Source: Branchiostoma floridae (lineage: Eukaryota; Chordata; Leptocardii; Amphioxiformes; Branchiostomatidae). Taken from it: a stretch of DNA of 64,000 nt. Shown here in pieces: positions 24,401 through 31,900 of this stretch (position 1 is its first letter; every line of letters begins with the position of its first letter). Under the pieces are notes generated by a model. That model saw nothing but the letters and a program-made list of their open reading frames with translations, made no database searches and was not told where the DNA came from. Both the position numbers and the translations under genes were made by a program. The stretch spans positions 30,879,387-30,943,386 of the forward strand of contig NC_049981.1 in NCBI RefSeq assembly GCF_000003815.2, written 5' to 3'.

Positions 24401-25235
24401 CGACCTCGCCATCCCCAAGGCCCCGCAGACGCCCGCCGAGGTCTTCAGGTTACCCCCTGCGGTGCGGGCGAGCTTGCGAGGCTGCCTGGACATCCCCAAT
24501 GTCAAGGGCAACGACTGGCGCGGGCTGGCCAAGAGGTTACAGGTCGACAGGTGAGAATTAACACCTAGCGCTAGTTTACCTTTATCTGCGGGGTAACCTG
24601 TGTCCGTTTTATTTAAAAACAGTATTTGGGGCTCTGAAGTCAACAGTCAGTGGTTTCAAACTGTAATATTTTGAAAATATCGCAATATGTCCATCAACGT
24701 CATAGCCCTAAATACCTGGTTTTTAAATACATTTGATATATGTTACCCCACGGATAAAGGTGAACTAGCATTACATGTACATAATAAAGTTTCTTTTCAA
24801 GCTCCTCAAGTTTAGGGCAATACTAGTTTAATATGTTGGTTTCTTAAAAAGATCTGCTGAACTAGAAAACTGGATGAAAAAAAAGAAAGCATGAGAACCA
24901 GGTTTGTGGCTCACAGTTTTGTGTACATCATTTTACATGTTTATACACCATACATTATGTTACATTTATATTCAACATTTGATACAAAATGTGCCATTTC
25001 AGTTTACTGAAACCCAGCTTGAGACTGACCCAGTGTATCCCCTCTCCCCATCTATAGGTACATCAACTACTTTGCGACGAAGCCCAGTCCGACGGACCAC
25101 ATCCTGGACCTCTGGGAGGCGCGTAACCGTGACGACCGAGCCATCGAGGAGCTCATTCTGGTCCTGAAGGACATGGGTCGCTCTGACGCCTGCCTCCTCA
25201 TCGAATCGGGAGTCAGCACCCCGCTTGTAGCATAG
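239..25235 (+). CDS. UNC5: UNC5-type netrin receptor (3' part of gene, 12 exons)
   Basis: Single-pass guidance and dependence receptor that in animals binds netrin outside the cell and signals through cytoplasmic ZU5, UPA and death domains. Coding exons: 239-400, 790-834, 1312-1434, 6401-6490, 11454-11516, 14508-14945, 17014-17282, 17795-18034, 20361-20507, 23524-23697, 24333-24550, 25058-25235. All have AG/GT borders and the phases join, giving 2147 nt, about 714 residues and a TAG stop. Visible order: second TSP1 repeat (GGWSEWSKFSACG), acidic spacer, TM helix (LYISLVGAVTVFLLVCLFII), juxtamembrane region with SSAALT, ZU5, UPA, death domain. The signal peptide, two Ig domains and first TSP1 lie outside the window; vertebrate UNC5 proteins are about 900-950 aa. 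Introns reach 5 kb. The identity is firm from domain order and sequence; the exact paralogue number cannot be given. Confidence 0.95.
790..834 (+). CDS. UNC5: UNC5 45-nt spacer exon
   Basis: CTCTCACAG precedes 790 and GTAAGT follows 834. Read in phase with its neighbours it gives DSEESDLQIQTNSPT, an acidic extracellular stalk between TSP1 and the membrane. It is 45 nt with phase 1 at both ends, so it could be skipped without a frame change. It is called from splice signals and frame only, without transcript evidence. Confidence 0.7.
1312..1434 (+). CDS. UNC5: UNC5 transmembrane exon
   Basis: Between the acceptor ending at 1311 and the GTGAGT donor at 1435. It encodes ARSEDNLALYISLVGAV, then TVFLLVCLFIIVVWW and the stop-transfer RKNRHS. 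One hydrophobic helix followed by basic residues places the N-terminal side outside the cell. Confidence 0.93.
2160..2665. repeat. Three diverged direct repeats, third copy interrupted by a foldback element
   Basis: The phrases GGAAAAGAGACATTTAGAT, TTTTAACACCAGATGG and TCTCAATCAAATCTTCCAG recur at about 2160-2280, 2285-2350 and 2400-2660. Copy 2 reads CAGTGTTGTCATGACATTT without a break. In copy 3 the same phrase is split by the 2448-2562 palindrome. Confidence 0.75.
2448..2562. mobile_element. Near-perfect foldback (palindromic) element
   Basis: The two arms of about 48 bp, from TAGCCTGGATACCATCCTAT to the matching TAGCCTGGGTACCATCCTAT read on the other strand, are separated by about 19 bp. 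AGTGTT occurs on both sides and fits a short target duplication, with a few extra bases (CTC) at the left edge. No coding capacity. A non-autonomous foldback or MITE-like element. Confidence 0.75.
5618..5850. other. CpG-rich patch in UNC5 intron
   Basis: GC- and CpG-rich sequence (GGCGGCGG, GACGCGATTCACG, CGCCGACGTGAA, GCCGCCGCC) in an otherwise AT-rich intron. It could be an internal promoter or enhancer, or simply a GC-rich remnant. No exon is recognisable. Confidence 0.35.
6401..6490 (+). CDS. UNC5: UNC5 juxtamembrane exon, acidic DDDD start
   Basis: The acceptor CTTCTTCAG ends at 6400 and GTGAGT is at 6491; 90 nt, phase 1-1. It encodes DDDDFVSSDSVYPVQIP followed by a Tyr/Pro/His-rich stretch. 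It lies where vertebrate UNC5 receptors have the short linker before ZU5. The exon end and donor are partly copied 370 bp downstream (see findings). Confidence 0.8.
6491..6870. repeat. Interspersed repeat, related to 12510-12815, ending in an exon-edge copy
   Basis: From CAGTCCCTGATCTCACATCT through GCTAAACTACTTCA and GGGCTCCCAAACAAG to CAGTCTATCATACCC, this matches 12510-12815 in the same order with substitutions and small indels. At 6841-6862 it ends in a copy of the preceding exon's last 22 bases (6469-6490). Confidence 0.7.
7300..8120. other. UNC5 intron stretch without recognisable features
   Basis: I see no exon, inverted repeat or tandem repeat of note. Short open frames here have no splice context or family signature. 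Confidence 0.5.
8122..9005. repeat. Tandem duplication, about 360-bp unit
   Basis: 8122-8270 and 8482-8630 are nearly identical over about 150 bp (start AAGTCCCCATTTGTTGGGAT). Their downstream parts (AGAGTATCTTGTGAAGAAAG, GTCCCGCAGAGGTGCC) recur diverged at 8830-8935, giving two and a half copies. Confidence 0.8.
9010..10920. other. UNC5 intron stretch without recognisable gene
   Basis: Unique-looking sequence with a moderately GC-rich middle (9560-10440). Open frames on both strands have no recognised domain or splice borders. Confidence 0.45.
10931..11220. mobile_element. MITE-like element with internal ~57-bp repeats
   Basis: The left end (AAACCTGTACTAGTGACCAC) and the right end (GTGGACTCTATTGACAGGTT) are roughly inverted copies. 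Between them AACCTGTACnAGTGACCACC plus GGNCCATCTGGNCATTGATA repeats three times. The ends resemble Tc1/mariner-type MITE termini (CAGTCAAACCTGT...). The class is inferred and the element is degraded. Confidence 0.6.
11454..11516 (+). CDS. UNC5: UNC5 juxtamembrane exon with SSAALT
   Basis: TATAG acceptor at 11453 and GTGAGT donor at 11517; 63 nt, phase 1-1. It encodes YMSSSSAALTVDPGKPYGYP. SSAALT is a recognisable UNC5 juxtamembrane landmark. A minisatellite begins directly after the donor. Confidence 0.85.
11517..12330. repeat. Minisatellite starting at the UNC5 exon donor
   Basis: Irregular tandem units of about 60-90 bp built from CAGTCCCTCATCTCACATCC, TTACTTCTCAAGGCGTCTTA and ACTCCCTCCTTAACCACA. 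Two units carry AACCTGCACAAGTGACCACT, which resembles the end of the neighbouring MITE-like element, so that end seems to have been drawn into the array. It contains no exon. Confidence 0.85.
12510..12815. repeat. Second copy of the 6.5-kb interspersed repeat
   Basis: Shares TCTCATCTTACATCCTTACA-like, CTAAACTACTTCATTCCTAT and ATGGGCTCCCAAACAAG blocks with 6540-6850. No coding signature. Confidence 0.65.
14329..14507. repeat. Tandem duplication of intron end and exon start (~112 bp)
   Basis: AAATTGAAAACA, AAGAGGCCGTCT and CTCCCCAGACAGATCACAGT at 14333-14403 repeat as AAATTGAAAAACAT, AAGAGATCGTCT and CTCCCCACACAGATCACAGT at 14441-14515. The second is the true acceptor. The first copy runs into a stop codon after about 20 codons. 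Confidence 0.8.
14508..14945 (+). CDS. UNC5: UNC5 exon: Ser/Pro/Thr-rich linker and start of ZU5
   Basis: The acceptor CACACAG ends at 14507 and GTGAG is at 14946; 438 nt, phase 1-1. The first two thirds is a low-complexity Ser/Thr/Pro linker (for example RPITPSNRSATPSNMSTLQ). The last part, DPAFAACGTIGAEGGRLAI, starts the ZU5 fold. The linker contains several S/T-P sites. A partial copy of the acceptor lies 114 bp upstream. Confidence 0.93.
15180..15635. repeat. Three diverged tandem repeats, about 150-180 bp
   Basis: GTTGGTCACATTATCATAAA, ATCTTGCAAGCGATGGACCG and CAGAAAGCATCGAAGGC recur around 15212-15330, 15373-15470 and 15525-15630. Intronic, non-coding. Confidence 0.75.
15640..17013. 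other. UNC5 intron, nothing further recognised
   Basis: No exon or repeat recognised other than general AT-rich intron sequence. A GC-richer stretch near 16510-16720 is open for 89 codons but has no splice or domain support. Confidence 0.45.
17014..17282 (+). CDS. UNC5: UNC5 exon: ZU5 core
   Basis: 269 nt between the acceptor ending at 17013 and GTCAGT at 17283. It encodes GVSLLIPSGAITDGHTEDIF, then LLGPVVAVGPHGLHFRKPV and VIVTFGHAA. The SLLIPSGAI and GPHGLxFxKPV strings are the classic ZU5 signature. In UNC5 this domain packs on UPA and the death domain in the closed state. Confidence 0.95.
17560..17792. repeat. GATT microsatellite
   Basis: Runs of GATTGATT at about 17590-17620 and again at 17768-17790 just before the next acceptor. 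Simple-sequence repeat within the intron. Confidence 0.8.
17795..18034 (+). CDS. UNC5: UNC5 exon: ZU5 end and UPA start
   Basis: 240 nt, phase 0-0. It encodes NLVLIGEETLNTTAYCQVD, CHVMVEHLSSRYALIG and RLRLAVIAAP ... RVYCVADNSDELE. VEHLSxYALIG and the RVYC..D pattern mark the ZU5/UPA junction. The exon end plus donor is partly repeated about 130 bp downstream. Confidence 0.94.
18144..18170 (+). repeat. Copy of UNC5 exon end plus splice donor
   Basis: ACAACTCCGATGAACTTAAG/GTACGTTCT repeats the true exon end ACAACTCCGACGAACTTGAG/GTACGTTCT at 18015-18043. The decoy GT is at 18165, 130 bp downstream. Confidence 0.8.
18190..19860. other. UNC5 intron, nothing further recognised
   Basis: AT-rich intron with a poly-G run near 19450. 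Open frames near 18480-18680 and 19000-19260 have no splice context or recognised domain. Confidence 0.45.
19873..20265. repeat. Tandem duplication, about 190-bp unit
   Basis: GAGCCACATATTATTTGA, TGTGTGTGTAGTCTTTA, TTTTTATTATTTTG, CATCAATTCATAAAGAAA and TTGCAATGTATTTTACTACA occur twice in the same order, at about 19878-20060 and 20065-20260. Confidence 0.8.
20361..20507 (+). CDS. UNC5: UNC5 exon: UPA
   Basis: 147 nt, phase 0-0, with the CCCTTACAG acceptor ending at 20360 and GTGAGG at 20508. It encodes GVVQSEAMLGGQMLDTPKI, LPFKDNGRDLCLSIEE and PGWKSRLGANFQ, typical UPA-domain beta strands. The exon end and donor region is copied about 135 bp downstream. Confidence 0.93.
20636..20710 (+). repeat. 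Copy of UNC5 exon end, donor and first intron bases
   Basis: AACTTCCAG/GTAGG and GTGCAGTGGGGACATCTAGC, then CTGCAGGCACCTGCT, mirror AACTTCCAG/GTGAG, GTGCAGTGGGGACACCTAGC and GTGCAGGCACCTGTT at 20498-20575. The decoy donor GT is at 20643. Confidence 0.8.
20895..23450. mobile_element. Composite repeat of about 2.5 kb with internally duplicated blocks
   Basis: Block 21040-21490 recurs at 22555-23000 and block 21720-22160 at 23020-23400, in the same order, so about 1.5 kb is tandemly duplicated. CCATCCAGCCGTTCTTGAGT, common near invertebrate transposon ends, occurs in both. The left edge has TACCTCCATGAAAT. The right edge has a hairpin, CCTCCAT...ATGGAGG, followed by CAACTAG. There is no transposase frame. 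A Helitron-like tail is possible but unproved. Confidence 0.6.
23524..23697 (+). CDS. UNC5: UNC5 exon: UPA end
   Basis: 174 nt, phase 0-0. It encodes EIPFHHVWGSSQTGLHCSFM, MERTDPQIQMVTARIQVFQG and EERQSLNITASVSRE. EIPFxHVWxSxQ is a conserved UNC5 UPA stretch. Confidence 0.94.
24333..24550 (+). CDS. UNC5: UNC5 exon: linker and death-domain start
   Basis: 218 nt, ending in phase 2 (AG/GTGAG). It encodes a linker (PSLRHKREPTLLRSESDLA), then FRLPPAVRASLRGCLDIPN and GNDWRGLAKRLQVDR, the first helices of the death domain. Confidence 0.94.
25058..25235 (+). CDS. UNC5: UNC5 last exon: death-domain end and stop
   Basis: The TCTATAG acceptor ends at 25057 and TAG is at 25233-25235. It encodes YINYFATKPSPTDHILDLWE, AIEELILVLKDMGRSDACLL and the tail IESGVSTPLVA. 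DHILDLWEAR and LxDMGRxDA are the UNC5 death-domain signature. Confidence 0.95.
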
Positions 25236-26784
25236 GCCCTGCTTCGCTATGCACTACGCAAAACATGTGGAGAGACGCTACCCCGCGGCACGGTTGCTAA
25301 GCAGCTGTAGCCATGGATACGGTAACCACGGAAACCCGTGCTCCACATGCCATGTCAAAGACTTTATATAACTAACCATGAAGCACCTCAAAGTCTCTTA
25401 GAAAATTTTTTAAAAATTGGAAAAAAACATATCTAGAGTTGAGCCTGAGTTCACGGTCATACATAGCAACCGTTGGCATAGCAACTGTTGGCATAGCAAC
25501 CAATACTGTGCTGACACGAAGAATACAATGCTGATTCTGGTTTGTATTGTATTTTCCTACAAGAAAAGCAGGTGGAATGAAACAAACACGTGCAGCAAAG
25601 TTTTTTCGCCTGTACCGACCAGGTGTGTTGTTTCACCTGTCGTTGTACCTGTCTTAAGTCTGTAGGGTTACTTAACGAATCAAACACGACATTTTTAGTC
25701 CATGACGACGTTTTGAAGATCTGTGTACAGAGCGAGATGTTCCCAATGCAATGTTCCTGAAGATGTAATGTTAGATATGCTCAACCCTCTGGCACTGTAG
25801 AGTCAGATATACCAGCCGGAGGGAACCTTGCAAATGCAATTGTACATTTTTATCACTATTTATTAAATGCACATTTCCCGCAGTTTTTAAATGATAGGTA
25901 ATGTCGGTTTTGATAATGGTTGCTGTCCACAAAAAGGACCATTTTAAAAGCACGATGTAAGCTGTATCTACGAAATAAGGACTGTACAAGTGTATGTTTG
26001 TATGAAAATGAGAAACCATGGTCAGCTGTGCAGTTAGAATTCAGGGTTTCGAAGCGCAGGGAAGTTGTGAAGGAAAAAAATGTTCCTGTGATGTTAAATT
26101 GTATCAGAAAGACGAAGAGTTGATATTATTTATTCGTGACAATCAGTTTGTTTATATTTACTATGTCCAATTGTAACTTGTTGATATCTCGTTATGTTAT
26201 GTTCCGTTCGTTAGCACTTCTAATTTGATTTCCGTAGCTTGTAGATTCGGCGGCCCGCTACTGTCAGTCCCTTTATTTTGCCATATTATAATTGTTTAAG
26301 TGGAAAGTCTAGTCGCACATATTCTACTCCTTACTCTGCACGTAGCACAAGATTTCACTGATATGTTAATGTTTATGTGACACGGGTTTTAAAAATCTGT
26401 GCGAAGAATTTAGGACTCTTTGCCACCCCTAGTGAGAGGGAAAGCATGATAATTGTGATATTTGAGACAAACTGCTAGTAAGAGCATTGACATATTTTTG
26501 TATATCAACATTGTTTCTGTACTATTGATGTAATGACATCTGTGTTGTACGCCATAGTGTATCGTTAACGCACCAACCATGCCTGACAATTTTTGTACTT
26601 GACCTTCATTCCACGTGACACCATTCCAAGATGGCCTCCACCCGAGTGTTTCATTCCACAAAAGGGTGAAAGGTCGATTCATTCCAAGCCATGGACATGT
26701 CTTATATGTGTGTGTACAGTTATCACTGCATCCATCGGGTTTCATAGCGTCGTTGTGAGTGTGTGAGGGGAAGGACTGCAAGTC

Positions 26785-26813
26785 GGTTACCATAGCAATG
26801 GTCACCATGGTAA
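26785..26813. promoter_or_regulatory. Pair of RFX/X-box-like sites (block A copy 1)
   Basis: GTTACCATAGCAAT (one base off) and GTCACCATGGTAAC match the X-box pattern RYYNYY-N(1-3)-RRNRAC bound by RFX factors. The same pair occurs in the other block copies. Function is inferred from the motif only. Confidence 0.5.
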
Positions 26814-27216
26814 CAAACACTTTGACAAATAATGCAGACAGATACAGTTCCTGATGGAACATTGCAGGAACCAATGACATTCTTTACTGACAGCCATTTC
26901 GTTTTGAATGTATCTGATAGGATGTTACGATAACCAATGAAATTTCTCTGGACTGATGTGAAAGCTCCTGATTGGATGTTGTGGTAACCAATGAGCTTGT
27001 CTTCCCCCCAATGTCCTTGTCCCATTATAGATATCTCACCGTTGTACAGTGTGGCAATAGGAGTCCCAAACCTCAGTAAAAAAATGTACATAGTCACGTT
27101 TCTCCTAGATATGTGTAGCTTCCTTTGGTTCCCTAAGAGTATGATATTTCTCATTGTATTTATAACTGAACTAATTTGTGTTAATTACACAGATTGTATT
27201 ATGTGCCCACCGTGTA

Positions 27217-27222
27217 AATAAA
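27217..27222 (+). terminator. Poly(A) signal AATAAA (block A copy 1)
   Basis: TGTAAATAAA followed by an A-run and a T-rich stretch. The same TGTAAATAAA is conserved at 37431-37436 and 47810-47815. Confidence 0.6.
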
Positions 27223-27839
27223 AAAAGACTTTTTATTACATCAAATACCATTGTCCTGTTTTATAGTGTCTTCTTTGTTACAGTAGTATTTGATAGGAAG
27301 CTGATCTCCAAGCATATGTTAAGATCAGACAGAACATTGTCACATTTTATGGTTGACCAGCTTTTTACATGCACACATCACAACTTCTGAAAAGCTTGGT
27401 TATAAAAACACACTGGCACTGACGCTAGGAAAATGTAATGATTTAGTCTCCCCTTACATCTGCTTGGAGATTACTAGAAATACTTGGAAATAAATTATCA
27501 GTGACTCCTGAAATAGCAAAAGATAAAAACATAACTGAGTTACTCTTATTAGTACCCATCGGGAAGACAGAATAAAACCACATTAATAGTGAGGGACTTT
27601 CAATAGTCTTAAGGGCATTGTATGAGAACCAGGTCTTTGGCACACATTGAGAGTTAGGGGTTACCAGAACCAACCGAAGGTCCAATGCCGAAATAGAACA
27701 TCCTGAAACAGAAGTCCTGAATATTTCATGCTGAAGACTGCAGACAATCTGTAAGTTACACCTGTACGTGAGATCTCGTTGCACCTGTACTGAACTGCAC
27801 ATAAGACTGACCGTCATTGAACCAGAGACCTACCGTAGT

Positions 27840-28047
27840 GTAAACAGGTGAGGTAATACGTGACCTTTGTCATTAGTTGTTTTGCATAACAAAGGGCTGT
27901 TCACCTAGGTATGGGGAAGTCCCGGATGTGAAACTAGGATTTTTTTTTACCTGAGTCAGAGAGAAAACCCAGAACTCTCACCTGAACAAGGAAACAGGCA
28001 AGTTTCTTCCCAACCAGGTTTACAACAGTGGTGTCTGATATATCCAG
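27840..28047 (+). promoter_or_regulatory. NT1 upstream module and non-coding first exon
   Basis: GGGAAGTCCC (NF-kB-like) at 27914-27923 and TGAGTCA (AP-1-like) at 27952-27958. These are followed by the conserved first-exon text (AGAACTCTCACC, GAAACAGGCAAGT) that ends at ATATCCAG/GTGAG, donor GT at 28048. The same layout precedes NT2 and NT4. No ATG opens a long frame here, so the exon is taken as 5' UTR. The start site is not visible. Confidence 0.6.
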
Positions 28048-28129
28048 GTGAGATCTGGATAGCGTTTGTTTATCCTGCCAAGATATAGGGGCTACGTGGG
28101 GCTTACAAACACCTGAAATACATTGTAAC

Positions 28130-28545
28130 TAGGGCTGGGTACCGGTGCAGAAAATTCCGGTTCAGGTCCAGAGGATCAGGTCCGGACCTGAACCTGGACC
28201 TGATTCAGTATGACTCATATCAAGCGTCTATTTCACTAAAAAGACATCTGTTTGGTGGAGTATTAGACTCATACTGGCGTTTTAAAATCCTACAAAGCTA
28301 ACTGCACCTGTACGATTGGCTGTAAAACTTGGTAGAAATTACTATAAACTCTACTCTACTTCACTCTTGTTATTTTCTTCCACCTGCAAGCGCCAAAACG
28401 TGTGAATGCCTGATGAAATAATCTGTTAGTTTTCTAATCGGTCCAACATCCGGTCCACCTAATTTTTTCAGGTCCGGTTTTTCTGGACCGGTCCAATAAG
28501 AAAAACCGGTTTTGTACCGGTACGCTGTACCGATACCCAGCCCTA
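28130..28545. mobile_element. hAT-type non-autonomous element with 8-bp target duplication
   Basis: It starts TAGGGCTGGGTACCGG and ends with the inverted counterpart CCGATACCCAGCCCTA. It is flanked on both sides by a perfect ATTGTAAC (28122-28129 and 28546-28553). Eight-base duplications and TAGGGCTGGG ends are typical of hAT MITEs. It sits in intron 1 of NT1 and has no transposase. Confidence 0.9.
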
Positions 28546-28944
28546 ATTGTAACAATGCACCCTTGCCGATCAATACCAGTGTAGGCATGAAAGATATTGT
28601 AAAACCACAATGATTCCTGTCATTCACAAGGAGGAAGCTTTCACAATAGAAAACATGTTATTAATCAAGCTTTTTTTTAAAGATATTATATTTATATGTA
28701 ACGTTAACGTTACACACAGTCATAGAACAAAACAAAGGGTAGATTAGAATAAAACGATCCTTTGACTGATTATACAGTCCTTCTCTCCGGGACCCTTAAT
28801 CTGTATCTAATTCAACTTGTAGGGCCTTAAAGGTCTGGATGTAAATTAGTTCCAAAAGTCTATCATTTGCATACTGTTCGTGAACAAATTGTTCTCTCCT
28901 TTCTTTCCAAGTAGAGGGAATTGGGGAAGAGAGTTGAAACAAAG

Positions 28945-31900
28945 ATGTCTGACGTCAACATAATCAGCCTGGCAGACAAGTTACAGAACTTGGAGCTGTG
29001 CCTCAAAAGTCAGCTCAGCATAGCAGTCGGTTATGGTCGGGCTTTGAGGAAAGCCATTCTTTGCATGGATGTCTTTATGGAAGTAGAAGTCTTAAAAGGT
29101 CTTGGAGACCTGCATCTTCAGAAAGGCAAGTGGAGCAAAGATTCAACAGAGTTTGACAAGGCTGCTGCCCTATATACCGCTGCCCTACTGCGCTGCACAG
29201 ATCCAGACATGGGACAAACATTGGAACATCGCATCGGCTACATGGAGAAACTCTCTAAGAAACTACTGCAGGGGTACATTCCACACTTCCGGTGCTTGTC
29301 TCAAGACTACTGGGGTACTGCTGACAACAATATCTTAAGGGTCGCAGAAGCTTGTGACAAATTAGACAGAAGTAACGCAAAATCCCATCGTTCTGTTGAG
29401 GAGATTTACACGGAAACATTAGTGACCGCAATAGAAATCAGCGATACGTTCTTGGAGCTTGAAGTTTTAAAATCTCTTGGAGATTTCTACCTTGAGAAAG
29501 GTAGGAAAACCTCTGATTTATCCCAGTTCTCCAAGGCAACTGCCATGTACAAGAAAGCCCTGACAAGATGTGAGGATCCTGAGACCAAAACAACCCTGCA
29601 CCATCGTATCAGGTATGCAGAGAAGATCAGGGAAGCAGTCAGAAGGGTGAGTTAGATGTTTCCTAGTCCATGAACTATGAGTAGTAAGTATAATACTTCA
29701 TCTAGTCATCTGATGACGTCACAGGTTTAATACATTTGTGTCGGTGAATGGCTTTATTGAGAGACAAACTCAGAGTCTAACACTAGCAGCCCAGGGGCTG
29801 AATTGTTGTTAGACTTTACATACACGATGTTAAACTTGGCATACATATACAAATCAGCCAACGATCTGGTATACAAAATAATCTGGCATACAATAGAATA
29901 AAATATCATAATCGAATTGGTAAAAGACAAGCTAGATAAAAACTGCTCTAATTCGAGAGGACTGGTTTGAGAAAGACGTTCACACAATTAACCATTAATT
30001 ATAAAGTGGCAACAGTAGGCTTTGGTACAGTCATGAATCGTTCAACAATCGGGTCATGTGGGGAATAGCACTGTTTCTGTAGCGCTCAGTTCTGCAACGT
30101 TGCAAGTTCAGTTTCGTAGATGAACGAGTTGACCGACTGCTGATGTTCCCTCGCATGTCAGGCAGGAAGTGACGGTACAGTTCTGATGAAAGCAGAGACT
30201 TGGCAAAGTTCAGTGTCAGACTGGAACGACGTTCGTGGAGGGAGGGCAGCCGCAGGAGGGTGCACGCCTCAGAGTACGCGACGTCAGACCCCAGGATGAT
30301 GCGTCTTGTGTCTTTCAGCTTCTCACAATACACAGCAGTCAACATGCAAAAAGGAGCCTGGTTTACTACAGGTTCGGTTCAATGCAGGATACTAGTATCA
30401 TACGAAACCGTCGCAATGGTAAGAGAGTAACAAAGATATGCTGACAGTTGTCAATTAATTATCATCTTACAGCAACAAACTCTAAGATGGAGAGAAAAAG
30501 GATCCCCCATGGGGAACCAGATTGGGAACATCACAAGACCTGACATCACGCAGGGCCATCCTATCCAGCCAGACATACCAAGGTGGGGACATCCTAAACG
30601 TAGCTTCAGAGTTGAGTAAGATTATCTTTATCTTTGAAAACGTAGAACTATAATGAAACATTGTACATTTATGAATGATAATAATTCACCTCACAATAAC
30701 TCAGTTTGATAAAATCTAGCTTTTCTTTCAGTCAATACAAAGATCACCAAAAGAAAGGTGACTCCTCCCTTGCCATGGGAGACCTGGACTCAGCTGAGGA
30801 GCACTTTGCAGCTGCACTCAGGACAGTGCACATACGAGGTACGTATACAGATGAGCTCAGGAAAAAATTCTGCTCGGGACATTTTAAGAATTTCAACACA
30901 TTCCTACGTACAGACTAGAATATATGAGAATCCTGACGGTTTTTGGCAAACTAATCCAATAAAGATTAAACAAACTTACCCTTGCATGCATATTTTTTGT
31001 AACATGTTGAATACCAAAGATCAAGTAAATATCTTTTCCCAGATTCCACAGCCCAGCAGTACCAGAGAGAGGTGGAGCCCCTGTGCAAGTTGGGAGATGT
31101 CTACAGTAAGCGAGGTCAGCAGACAGGAGACGGGGGAGACTTTGTCAAAGCAGCAGCACTCTACAATGCAGCAATAGCCAGGTCTGAGGATCAATTCCTT
31201 AAGGGTAATATAACAACAACTATTGAAGAAATAGAGAAGTCTTTTATGAAATGCATTTTTAACATACATTATGATAGGGGTCTAGATGAGACGGAAAAAC
31301 ACAAGAAACAGCTGAATGAGATGCGGGACCAGATAAAGCTAGAGATGGAAACCATTGACCAGCAGCTGGACCCATATGTACATGATGAGGATGACCCATG
31401 TGTCAAAGAGATAGAGGCAAAACGAGCTCAGGCTGTCAGGAAGTTGTTTGAGACCATTGCACAACAAAGGAAGGAGTTTATAACCTTGCTTGTAGAAGAG
31501 TGTATTGGGATAATGGGTCCCCCTCCCTGTAAGTATGCCCTGATAGGTTTGGGTTCACAGGCCGCAGGACTGGTAACTCCATACTCAGACCTTGAATTTG
31601 CCATTTTGGTAGAAGAAGAAAGTGAAGAATGCCTTGTGTACTTCCGCAACCTCACCCGCTATCTACACCTCAAGGTGGTCAACCTGGGAGAAACCATTCT
31701 CCCAGCACTAGGTATAAAATCTCTCAATGACTTCTACTCTGAGGATCCTCTTGCCAACTGGTACTATGACTCTGTCACTCCTCGTGGATTTGCATTTGAT
31801 GGTTCCATGCCAAATGCAAGCAAGACTCCACTGGGCAGGCAAGGAAATGTTAATGATCAATCCAGTGAACTCATTTGCACCCCAAACAACATGGCATCCA

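Larger units (their letters stand above)
25236..27245 (+). other. Probable UNC5 3' UTR and downstream region
   Basis: No open frame of note follows the stop. The first strong poly(A) signal in good context is TGTAAATAAA at about 27213-27222, within the duplicated block A. Three copies of a 15-bp unit containing GGCATAGCAAC lie at about 25461-25501. The 3' end is inferred and a nearer cleavage site is possible. Confidence 0.5.
26730..27900 (+). repeat. Spacer block A, copy 1 (3' of UNC5, 5' of NT1)
   Basis: About 0.5-1.1 kb, homologous to 36890-37800 and 47240-47900. Shared landmarks are the X-box-like pair, ACCAATGAAATTTCTCTGGA, CACCGTTGTACAGTGTGGC, GTGTTAATTACACAGATTGT and TGTAAATAAA. It is duplicated together with the NT genes. 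Confidence 0.85.

Noticed and set aside
26600-27154. Minus-strand frames over block A (143 and 156 codons)
   Set aside because: No domain, and the frame is not kept in the two homologous spacer copies, so it is not under coding constraint.
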